Under the pieces are notes generated by a model, which was not told the origin of the DNA, did no database searches, and saw only the letters and a program-made list of their open reading frames with translations. 64,000 bases of DNA from Promicromonospora iranensis (lineage in GTDB: Bacteria; Actinomycetota; Actinomycetes; Actinomycetales; Cellulomonadaceae), in contig NZ_JAJQMN010000004.1 in the NCBI RefSeq assembly GCF_028994775.1, forward strand, positions 426,945-490,944, given 5' to 3'. Position numbers and translations under genes: made by a program. Below are positions 15,788-22,706 of the stretch, in pieces (the first letter of the stretch is position 1; each line of letters begins with the position of its first letter).

Positions 15788-16800
15788 GGCCGGTGCCGGA
15801 ACCCCGGTTCAGTCCCCGCTTCGACCCTCCGCTGCACGACGACACGCCCCGCCCCACCTCGGGTGGTCCGGCGCACCGGCCCAGTCTCGGCGACCTCGCC
15901 GAGCTCGTCCGCGCGCCCGCGGCCCTGAGCGTGGTCGGCGACTCCCTGGCGGGGCTCGCCGCCGCCCGCGCGGGCACGCCGACGGCGCTGCGCGGACGGC
16001 ACGCCCTGCTGCCGGTCGCCTCCGCCTGCCTCTACCTGGGCGGCATGGCCCTCAACGACTACGCCGACCGGCACCTCGACGCCACCGAGCGCCCCGAACG
16101 GCCCATCCCCTCGGGCCGGGTCACGCCGCGCGGCGCGCTCCTGGTCGGCACCGCGCTCACCGCGGGCGGCATCGCGGCGGCCGGAGCCGCCGGCGGCCGC
16201 CGGGCGCTCGCGGTCGCCGTCCCGCTCGCCGCATGCGTCTGGACCTACGACCTGGTCGCCAAGGAGCACCCGACAGGACCGTTCGTCATGGCCGCGTGCC
16301 GCGGGCTGGACGTGCTGCTGGGCGCGACGCCCGGGCACCTGCGGTCCGCGCTCCCGGCCGCCGCCGGCCTGGCCGCCCACACGCTCGGCGTCACCGTGCT
16401 CTCCCGCGGCGAGGTGCACGGCACGACGGCGGGGATCGCGGGCGGTGTCGCCGTCGGGACCCTCGCTGGTGCGGCAGCAGCGGCGGCCACCGCCCCGGCC
16501 GCCGGCTCGGTGACCACCGGCCGCCGCTCCGCCGTCCGCTGGACCACCGTCGCGGCCGCCGGCGCCTACGCGGCGACCTGTCTGCCCGCCCAGGTCCGCG
16601 CGGCGGCCACGCCGACGGCGGCCAACGCCCGCACCGCCACCCGGTCCGGGATCCAGGCGATGGTGCCGCTCCAGGCCACCTGGGCGGCCCGCTCCGGCGG
16701 CCTCGGCACGGCGGCGCTCCTGGCCGGCGTCGCCGCCGTCGGGTACGGGCTGCGGCTGCTCGGCCGCGCCCGCGGCGCGGCGGGGGTGAGCATCACATGA
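15784..16800 (+). CDS. eboC: UbiA-like prenyltransferase, EboC
   Basis: Integral membrane transferase of the UbiA superfamily, 338 residues, expected to join an isoprenoid chain to a polar or aromatic acceptor. The first Asp-rich motif is NDYADRHLDATERPERPIPSG (about 93-113), the family hallmark for Mg-diphosphate binding. The second motif area reads TYDLVAKEHPTGPFVMAACRGLDVLLG. Several Ala/Leu/Val helices span the rest. SCLYLGGMALNDYADRHLD is typical of EboC. Start and stop each overlap neighbours by four bases. Acceptor and prenyl donor are unknown; with a cyclitol synthase next door, a prenylated cyclitol is a testable inference. Confidence 0.85.
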   Translation: MRPVPEPRFSPRFDPPLHDDTPRPTSGGPAHRPSLGDLAELVRAPAALSVVGDSLAGLAAARAGTPTALRGRHALLPVASACLYLGGMALNDYADRHLDATERPERPIPSGRVTPRGALLVGTALTAGGIAAAGAAGGRRALAVAVPLAACVWTYDLVAKEHPTGPFVMAACRGLDVLLGATPGHLRSALPAAAGLAAHTLGVTVLSRGEVHGTTAGIAGGVAVGTLAGAAAAAATAPAAGSVTTGRRSAVRWTTVAAAGAYAATCLPAQVRAAATPTAANARTATRSGIQAMVPLQATWAARSGGLGTAALLAGVAAVGYGLRLLGRARGAAGVSIT

Positions 16801-17684
16801 GGCCGCCGTTCCTGCTGGGCTACGGCACCAACGGCTTCGGCGACCACCCCCTGCACACGGCGCTCGACGTGCTCGACGACGTCGGGTACGACGCCGTCGC
16901 GCTCACCCTCGGGTTCCCGCACCTGGACCCGTTCGCGCCGCTGGCCGGCGACGACGTCACCGCGGTCCGCGCCCACCTCGGACGGATGCGTGGGGGTTCC
17001 GGAGCGGCGGTGGTCGTGGAGACCGGCACCCGGTACCTGCTCGACCCGCTGCACAAGCACCGTCCCACGCTCGTCGACCGAGACGCCGCCCTGCGCATGC
17101 GCTATCTCGAACGGGCCATCGAGGTCGCGGCGGACCTCGACGCCCGCTGCGTCTCGTTCTTCTCGGGGATCCTGCCGGCCGACGCCGCTCCGTCCGACGG
17201 CTGGGCCAGGCTCCGCGACCGCATCCCCGCCCTGGTCGAGTACGCCGGGGAACGCGGCGTGCGGCTCGCGATCGAGCCCGAGCCGGGCATGCTCGTCGAG
17301 ACGGTCGACGACGCCCTGCGGCTCCTGTCCGACGTCGGCATGCCGCCCGAGCTGGGGATCACCGTCGACGTCGGACACTGCCTCGTCGTGGAGCGCGGCG
17401 GGGTCGAGGGGGCCCTCCGCGCCGCCGCGCCCTACCTGAGCAACGTGCAGCTCGACGACATGCCGCGCACGCACCACGAGCACCGGCCCTTCGGGGAGGG
17501 CGCCATCGACCTGCCGACGGTGCTCGCCACCCTCGCCGACGTCGGGTACACGGGCGTCGCCGCCGTCGAGCTGCCCCGGCACTCCCACGACGCGCCCCGG
17601 CTCGCCCTCGACAGCCGCGCCGCCCTCATGCGGGCGTGGGCCACCGTCATCGGCACGCCGACCGGAGAAAGGACCGGACCATGA
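16797..17684 (+). CDS. xylose-isomerase-like TIM-barrel protein (sugar phosphate isomerase/epimerase)
   Basis: 295 residues with the AP-endonuclease-2 fold: LGYGTNGFGDHPLHTALDVLDDVGYDAVALTLGFPHLDP at the N-terminus. LAIEPEPGMLVETVDDALRLL provides a metal-ligand Glu, TVDVGHCLV the Asp/His pair, and VQLDDMPRTHHEHRPFGEGAIDLPTVLATLADVGYTGVAAVELPRHSHDAP completes the barrel. Relatives are isomerases and epimerases acting on ketoses and inosose; an inositol-derived substrate would suit the first gene of this operon. It is related to the EboE protein two genes downstream (shared EPEPG...TVDD). ATGA overlaps at both ends. Confidence 0.85.
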   Translation: MRPPFLLGYGTNGFGDHPLHTALDVLDDVGYDAVALTLGFPHLDPFAPLAGDDVTAVRAHLGRMRGGSGAAVVVETGTRYLLDPLHKHRPTLVDRDAALRMRYLERAIEVAADLDARCVSFFSGILPADAAPSDGWARLRDRIPALVEYAGERGVRLAIEPEPGMLVETVDDALRLLSDVGMPPELGITVDVGHCLVVERGGVEGALRAAAPYLSNVQLDDMPRTHHEHRPFGEGAIDLPTVLATLADVGYTGVAAVELPRHSHDAPRLALDSRAALMRAWATVIGTPTGERTGP

Positions 17685-18457
17685 ACGCTGACCGTCCTGC
17701 TGCGAGCGCCGTGCGGGGAAGGCTCCCGAACGACCTGCCGACCGACCTGGCGGGCTCGGACTGGCTGACCGATGCCCGGGCCGAGGTCGCCCGCGACCCG
17801 GACAGCATCACCCGTGCCTTCGCGTTCGCCGCCCGCCGGGTGGGCCGAGCGCCGCGGCGCCCCGACACCGACCCGGCAGGCGTCGTGCACGGCACGGTCG
17901 ACGACGCGGCCCGGGCCGCACTCGTCGTCTCGCTGGCCGATGCCGTGGGCACCGGCCCGGACTGCGCGGAACGCCTGGTCGCCCTCTACCGGCAGGGTGA
18001 CGCCGCCGAGCGGCGCGGCGTGCTGCGCGGGCTCGACGCACTGGCGGAACGCGGCAGCCTCGGCGGGCCCGCTGCCGATGCCGACGCCGGATCCGACGCC
18101 GGGACCGGCAGCGACGCCTCCGCGCTCGTGGCCGCCGGCCTGGAGCTCGCCGCCGACGCGCTGCGCACCAACGACCCGAGCCTCGTCGCGGCCGCCGTCG
18201 GCCCGTTCGGTGCCCGGCACCTGGACCAGCACACGTGGCGGCACGCGATCCTCAAGCTCGTCTTCCAGGAGGTGAGCCTGGAGGCCGCGAGCGGCCTCGC
18301 GGACCGTGCCGACGACGAGCTCGACCGCATGGCCCGCGACTTCGCGGCGGAGCGCCAGGCGGCCGGCCGCCCCGTGCCCACCGATCTCGGCCTGCTCACG
18401 AACGGCCCGCTCGCGAACACCCGGCTCGGCACCACGCCCAGCACCCCGAAGGAGTGA
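17681..18457 (+). CDS. eboA: EboA domain-containing protein
   Basis: 258 residues, mostly helical and acidic, with no membrane segment. Ala/Arg-rich helices include DPDSITRAFAFAARRVGRAP, RRGVLRGLDALAERGSL and AALVAAGLELAADALRTNDPSLVAAAVGPFGARHLDQHTWRHAILKLVFQEVSLEAASGLADRADDELDRMARDFAAER. The HTWRHAILKLVF-x-x-VSL stretch is the part I recognise from EboA proteins of cyanobacteria and Bacteroidetes. Biochemical role unknown; the ebo cluster is linked to moving a precursor to the periplasm during scytonemin synthesis. GGAGAAAGG precedes the ATG, which overlaps the previous stop. Confidence 0.8.
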   Translation: MNADRPAASAVRGRLPNDLPTDLAGSDWLTDARAEVARDPDSITRAFAFAARRVGRAPRRPDTDPAGVVHGTVDDAARAALVVSLADAVGTGPDCAERLVALYRQGDAAERRGVLRGLDALAERGSLGGPAADADAGSDAGTGSDASALVAAGLELAADALRTNDPSLVAAAVGPFGARHLDQHTWRHAILKLVFQEVSLEAASGLADRADDELDRMARDFAAERQAAGRPVPTDLGLLTNGPLANTRLGTTPSTPKE

Positions 18458-18459
18458 CG

Positions 18460-19338
18460 TTGCGCATCCTCGACCCGCACATCCACATGACGAGCCGCAC
18501 CACCGACGACTACGAGGCCATGTACGCCTCGGGCGTGCGGGCGGTCGTCGAGCCCGCGTTCTGGCTGGGGCAGCCGCGCACCAGCGTGAGCTCGTTCACC
18601 GACTACTTCGACTCCCTGCTCGGCTGGGAGAGGTTCCGCGCCGCGCAGTTCGGCATCCGGCACCACGCGACGATCGCGCTGAACCCCAAGGAGGCGAACG
18701 ACCCGCGCTGCCGCGAGGTGCTCGCCGAGGTGCCCCGCTATCTGCTGAAGGACGGCGTGGTCGCCGTGGGCGAGGTGGGCTACGACTCCATGACCCCCGA
18801 GGAGGACGAGGTGTTCGCCGCGCAGCTGCAGATGGCACGCGACGCCGAGCTCCCCGTCCTGGTGCACACCCCGCACCGCGACAAGCTGTCGGGGACGCGC
18901 CGGACCCTCGACGTCGTGCAGGAGTCAGGGCTCCCGCCCGAGCGCGTACTCGTGGACCACCTGAACGAGACGAACGTCGCCCTCGTGCGCGACGCCGGCG
19001 CGTGGGCGGGGTTCTCCATCTACCCCGACACCAAGATGGACGAGGACCGCATGGTCGCCCTGGTCCAGGAGTACGGCACCGAGCGCATGATCGTGAACTC
19101 CGCCGCCGACTGGGGCCGCTCCGACCCGCTCAAGACCGTCAAGACCGGGCAGGCCATGCTGGCCGCCGGGTTCTCCGAGGACGACGTCGACCAGGTGCTG
19201 TGGCGCAACCCCGTCGCGTTCTACGGGCAGTCCGGCAACCTCGTGCTCGACCCCGTACCCGGGTTCACCGAGGGCGCGCCGCCCACCCCCGGCGTCGAGT
19301 TCGAGGGCTCCTCCGTCCTCCGCGGCGCGCGGGCCTGA
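18460..19338 (+). CDS. eboB: TatD-family metal-dependent hydrolase, EboB
   Basis: 292-residue amidohydrolase-fold enzyme. The N-terminal metal motif ILDPHIHM (residues 3-10) comes almost at once, then GEVGYDSM with the bridging Glu, LVHTPHRDK with a His ligand, VDHLNETN, and VNSAADWGRSDP with the final Asp. I chose the TTG start because AAGGAG lies 5 bases before it; an in-frame GTG at 18454 overlaps that site. The gene begins 2 bases after the EboA stop. EboB proteins are annotated as TatD-like hydrolases with unknown substrate. Confidence 0.85.
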   Translation: MRILDPHIHMTSRTTDDYEAMYASGVRAVVEPAFWLGQPRTSVSSFTDYFDSLLGWERFRAAQFGIRHHATIALNPKEANDPRCREVLAEVPRYLLKDGVVAVGEVGYDSMTPEEDEVFAAQLQMARDAELPVLVHTPHRDKLSGTRRTLDVVQESGLPPERVLVDHLNETNVALVRDAGAWAGFSIYPDTKMDEDRMVALVQEYGTERMIVNSAADWGRSDPLKTVKTGQAMLAAGFSEDDVDQVLWRNPVAFYGQSGNLVLDPVPGFTEGAPPTPGVEFEGSSVLRGARA

Positions 19339-19349
19339 GGGGATCCGAG

Positions 19350-20531
19350 ATGCTGCTCTCCTACTGCACCAACGTCCACCCGTCCGAGGACCTCGACGGG
19401 GTCATCGACCAGCTCGCCCGGTACTCCGGGCCGGTGCGCGAGGCCGCGGGCCTCGACACCCTCGGTGTCGGGCTGTGGCTGCCCGCCGAGCTCGCGCACC
19501 GCCTCGACACGTCCGCCGAGGACCGGGACCGGCTGCGCGCGGCGCTCGCCGAGCACCGGCTCCAGGTGCACACCCTGAACGCCTTCCCGTACGGCGGTTT
19601 CCACCGCGAGGTGGTCAAGCTCGCCGTCTACTCCCCCACCTGGGCCGAACGCGCCCGCCTCGACTACGTCCTCGCCTGCGCGCGGGTGCTGGCCGACCTG
19701 CTGCCCGACGGCGCCTCCGGGTCCATCTCCACCCTGCCCCTGGCGTGGCGCGCCCCCTGGACCCGCGCCGACGACGACGAGGCGACCAAGGCGTTCGCCA
19801 CGCTGTCCGCCGAGCTGCGCGAGCTGGCCGCACGCACCGGCCGGACCGTGCGCATAGCTGTCGAGCCCGAGCCGGGCTGCGTGCTGGACACGGTGGACGA
19901 CGTCGTCGCGTGGCTCTCGGCGCGCACCGGCCCGGAGTGGCCGGAGGACCGGCGCATCGACCCCGAGTACATCGGCGTCTGCCTGGACACGTGCCACCTC
20001 GCGGTCTCGTTCGCCGACCCGGCGGGCGCCGTCCGCCGGATCACGGACTCGGGCCTGCGGGTGGTCAAGGTGCAGGCGTCCGCGGCCCTGGAGGTCGCGG
20101 ACCTGTCGGCGCCGGGCGCGCGGGACGCCGTCGCCCGGTTCGTGGAGAAGCGCTACCTGCACCAGGTGCGCGAGCTCACGGCCTCCGGCGACGTGCTGGC
20201 CTCGGACGACCTGCCCGTCGCGCTCGGGAACACCGAGCGCCGGCCAGCCCTGCCGGGCCACGGCCCGTGGCGGGTCCACTTCCACGTGCCCCTGCACCAC
20301 GAGCCCGCCCCGCCGCTCGCCGCGACGACGCAGGTGCTGCGCGACGCCGTCACCGCGGTCCTGGCCGCACCGCACGGCGCCGAGGCGCACCTCGACGTCG
20401 AGACCTACACGTGGTCGGTGCTGCCGCCTGACGTGCTGCCCGACGGCGCCGACGAGCTCGTCTCCGGCATCGCCGCGGAGCTGCGCTGGGCCCGGGAGAA
20501 CCTGCTGACCACGGAAGGAGTCACCGCATGA
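19350..20531 (+). CDS. eboE: metabolite traffic protein EboE (TIM barrel)
   Basis: 393 residues of the xylose-isomerase-like fold. It begins MLLSYCTNVHPSEDLDGVIDQLARYSGPVRE, typical of EboE. Conserved segments are HTLNAFPYGGFH, ISTLPLAWRAPWT, VRIAVEPEPGCVLDTVDDVVAWL with a probable metal-ligand Glu, and YIGVCLDTCHLAVSFADP with Asp and His ligands. Near the end, WRVHFHVPLHHEP and LDVETYTWSVLPP complete the active-site face. The start follows GAGGGG; the stop overlaps the EboF ATG. In cyanobacteria EboE belongs to the set needed for export of the scytonemin monomer; its reaction is unknown. Confidence 0.87.
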   Translation: MLLSYCTNVHPSEDLDGVIDQLARYSGPVREAAGLDTLGVGLWLPAELAHRLDTSAEDRDRLRAALAEHRLQVHTLNAFPYGGFHREVVKLAVYSPTWAERARLDYVLACARVLADLLPDGASGSISTLPLAWRAPWTRADDDEATKAFATLSAELRELAARTGRTVRIAVEPEPGCVLDTVDDVVAWLSARTGPEWPEDRRIDPEYIGVCLDTCHLAVSFADPAGAVRRITDSGLRVVKVQASAALEVADLSAPGARDAVARFVEKRYLHQVRELTASGDVLASDDLPVALGNTERRPALPGHGPWRVHFHVPLHHEPAPPLAATTQVLRDAVTAVLAAPHGAEAHLDVETYTWSVLPPDVLPDGADELVSGIAAELRWARENLLTTEGVTA

Positions 20532-21940
20532 ACCACGACATGAAGCCCGTCCTGCTGCTCGACGTCGTCGGTCTCACCGGCCGGGCGCTGGCCCACATGC
20601 CGCGGCTGCGGCGGCTGGCCGCGGCCGGCTGGCAGTCCGAGCTCGCCACCGTGCTGCCCGCCGTGACGTGCAGCGTCCAGTCGACGATGCTGACCGGCAT
20701 GATGCCGGCCGAGCACGGGATCGTCGGCAACGGCTGGTACTTCCGCGAGCTGGGCGACGTGTACCTCTGGCGCCAGCACAACAAGCTGGTCGCGGGCGAG
20801 AAGGTGTGGGAGACGGCCCGCCGGCACGACCCCACGTACGCCGCCGACAACGTCTGCTGGTGGTACGCGATGGGCATGACCACCGACATCACCGTCACGC
20901 CCCGCCCGATCTACCACGCCGACGGACGCAAGTCGCCCGACGCGTACGTCCGGCCCGCGGCGCTGCACGACGACCTGGTGGGCCGCTTCGGCGACTTCCC
21001 CCTGTTCACCTACTGGGGCCCGACGGCGTCCATCGCCTCGTCGCAGTGGATCGTGAACGTGACGAGGCACCTGCTGCGGACCCGGAAGTCCCAGCTCACG
21101 ACGGCGTACGTGCCGCACCTCGACTACGACCTGCAGCGCTTCGGGCCGGAGTCGCCCGAGGCGGACCGCGCGGCGGCCGAGCTCGACGTCGTCCTGCGCC
21201 CCCTGCTCGACGACGCCGAGGCAGCGGGTGTCACCGTCGTGGTCGTCTCGGAGTACGGCATCGGGCCGGCGAACCAGCCGGTGGACATCAACCGGCTGCT
21301 GCGGCGCGAGGGCTTCCTGGAGGTCTACACGCAGGACGGCCGGGAACAGCTCGACCCGTGGACGTCGCGCGCCTTCGCCGTCGCCGACCACCAGGTGGCG
21401 CACGTGTACGTCGACGACCCGGCGGACGTGACCCGGGTGGCCGACCTGCTGCGCGGCGCACCCGGCGTCGACGAGGTGCTCGACCGCGAGGCGCAGGCCA
21501 GGTACGGGCTGGACCACGAGCGGGCGGGCGAGCTCGTCGTCGTGGCCGAGCCGGGCGCGTGGTTCACGTACTACTACTGGCTCGACGACGACCGCGCACC
21601 CGAGTTCGCCCGCGGCGTCGACATCCACCGCAAGCCGGGCTACGACCCCGCCGAGCTGTTCTTCAACCCCGCCGACCCGCTGGCCAAGGCGAAGGCAGGC
21701 CTCAACCTGGTGCGCAAGAAGCTGGGACTGCGGTACGCAATGAGCACCACCCCGCTCGACGCGTCGTACGTGCGCGGGACGCACGGACGCCTGCCGGACT
21801 CGTCGGCGGACACACCGCTCGTGCTCTGCTCCGACGACCGGGTACCGGCGTCGGTCGCCCGCTGGGTCGAGGACGACGCCGGCCAGGTACCGGCGACCGC
21901 GGTCAAGGATCTGGTCCTGGACCTCCAGGGCGCTCGCTGA
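20528..21940 (+). CDS. eboF: alkaline-phosphatase-superfamily protein, EboF
   Basis: 470-residue phosphodiesterase/nucleotide-pyrophosphatase-like enzyme (PF01663 type). The N-terminus has LLLDVVGLTGRALAHMPRLRRLAAAG. The nucleophile loop is VLPAVTCSVQSTMLTGMMPAEHGIVGNGWYFRELGDVYLWRQHNKLVAGEKVWE, in which the Thr of PAVTCSVQST is the expected catalytic residue. Later metal ligands are in HLDYDLQRFG, VVVSEYGIGPAN and GTHGRLPDSS. No signal peptide or membrane segment is seen. Last gene of the operon; a 16-base inverted repeat follows. It may hydrolyse a phosphate ester of the pathway intermediate, which is inference. Confidence 0.87.
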   Translation: MNHDMKPVLLLDVVGLTGRALAHMPRLRRLAAAGWQSELATVLPAVTCSVQSTMLTGMMPAEHGIVGNGWYFRELGDVYLWRQHNKLVAGEKVWETARRHDPTYAADNVCWWYAMGMTTDITVTPRPIYHADGRKSPDAYVRPAALHDDLVGRFGDFPLFTYWGPTASIASSQWIVNVTRHLLRTRKSQLTTAYVPHLDYDLQRFGPESPEADRAAAELDVVLRPLLDDAEAAGVTVVVVSEYGIGPANQPVDINRLLRREGFLEVYTQDGREQLDPWTSRAFAVADHQVAHVYVDDPADVTRVADLLRGAPGVDEVLDREAQARYGLDHERAGELVVVAEPGAWFTYYYWLDDDRAPEFARGVDIHRKPGYDPAELFFNPADPLAKAKAGLNLVRKKLGLRYAMSTTPLDASYVRGTHGRLPDSSADTPLVLCSDDRVPASVARWVEDDAGQVPATAVKDLVLDLQGAR

Positions 21941-21952
21941 TCCTCGCAGGAT

Positions 21953-22027
21953 CCCGGTTGTGAGCCCTGTTGTGCCGTGCGGCCTGGGCAGATGTGTGGT
22001 GGAGTGGACATAGGGCTCACAACCGGG
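21953..22027 (+). promoter_or_regulatory. 16-base perfect inverted repeat ending in the next gene's ribosome-binding site
   Basis: CCCGGTTGTGAGCCCT (21953-21968) is the exact complement of AGGGCTCACAACCGGG (22012-22027), 43 bases apart. The right arm's last GGG forms the start of GGGAGG, the ribosome-binding site of the 22038 gene. An RNA containing both arms would partly hide that site; transcripts initiated between them would not. It could also end the ebo transcript. Confidence 0.6.
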
Positions 22028-22037
22028 AGGTACCGCG

Positions 22038-22628
22038 ATGAGTGACCCGAACCGACCCTACGACGCCGACTACGGGGAGCAGCCGCCGCCGGCGGTCTAT
22101 CCGCCGCCGGCACAGACTCCTGGGACTCCGACGCAGCCCGTGGGACGGACTGCCGACGGTGCAGCCGTCCAACCCGTCACGTCCGGCACCGAGAATCCTC
22201 GGCTCGGCCTCGAGGTAGGCCGCTTCTGGGCCGGAGCGCTCGCGACGACGCTCGTGGCCGCCCTGATCGGGCTGGCGGCGAACTTCATCCTCGGGGAAGT
22301 GCTGAACCTCGAGATCCGGGCACAGGCCGACCTGTTCGGCACCGGATCCGACATGATGGCCTGGGTGGTCGCGGGAGCGCTGTTCGCGCTCGCGGCGGCG
22401 GCCGTGCTCTATCTGCTCGTGATGAGCACGCCCCGGCCCCGGTCGTTCTTCGGCTGGGTGGTCGCCCTCGCGACGGTGATCCTCGCCGCGGTGCCCTTCG
22501 CGGGCCAGTTCGAGCTGGTGCCCGCCATCCTCGCCGCGATCATCTGGATCATCATCGGCTCCGCGGTCTACTCCCTGCTCACGGGGACGCTGAGCCGCAC
22601 GGTGGTACGCCGCACGCCGACGGCCTGA
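22038..22628 (+). CDS. hypothetical three- to four-helix membrane protein
   Basis: 196 residues. A 60-residue Pro/Tyr/Gln-rich N-terminus (MSDPNRPYDADYGEQPPPAV, then YPPPAQTPGTPTQP) is probably disordered and cytoplasmic. Hydrophobic helices follow: FWAGALATTLVAALIGLAANFIL, MMAWVVAGALFALAAAAVLYLLVM, SFFGWVVALATVILAAVPFAG and LVPAILAAIIWIIIGSAVYSLL. This layout is common for actinobacterial DUF6069-like proteins, but I cannot name a family with certainty. The ATG follows GGGAGG. It is separated from the ebo operon by an inverted repeat and is followed by a 64-base palindrome. No function can be inferred. Confidence 0.75.
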   Translation: MSDPNRPYDADYGEQPPPAVYPPPAQTPGTPTQPVGRTADGAAVQPVTSGTENPRLGLEVGRFWAGALATTLVAALIGLAANFILGEVLNLEIRAQADLFGTGSDMMAWVVAGALFALAAAAVLYLLVMSTPRPRSFFGWVVALATVILAAVPFAGQFELVPAILAAIIWIIIGSAVYSLLTGTLSRTVVRRTPTA

Positions 22629-22636
22629 CCGTCCGG

Positions 22637-22700
22637 CGTCGGGCATACGGCTACTGCCGGGTCAGCACGTGCTGACCCGGCAGTAGCCGTATGCCCGACG
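22637..22700. terminator. 64-base perfect palindrome between convergent genes
   Basis: Every base from 22637 to 22668 pairs with 22700 back to 22669, with no spacer; the centre is GCACGTGC. It ends 7 bases before the cellulase stop codon and starts 9 bases after the membrane protein stop. It likely acts as a bidirectional terminator. A spacer-less palindrome of this size is also able to extrude as a cruciform. No T-run. Confidence 0.8.
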
Positions 22701-22706
22701 AACGCG

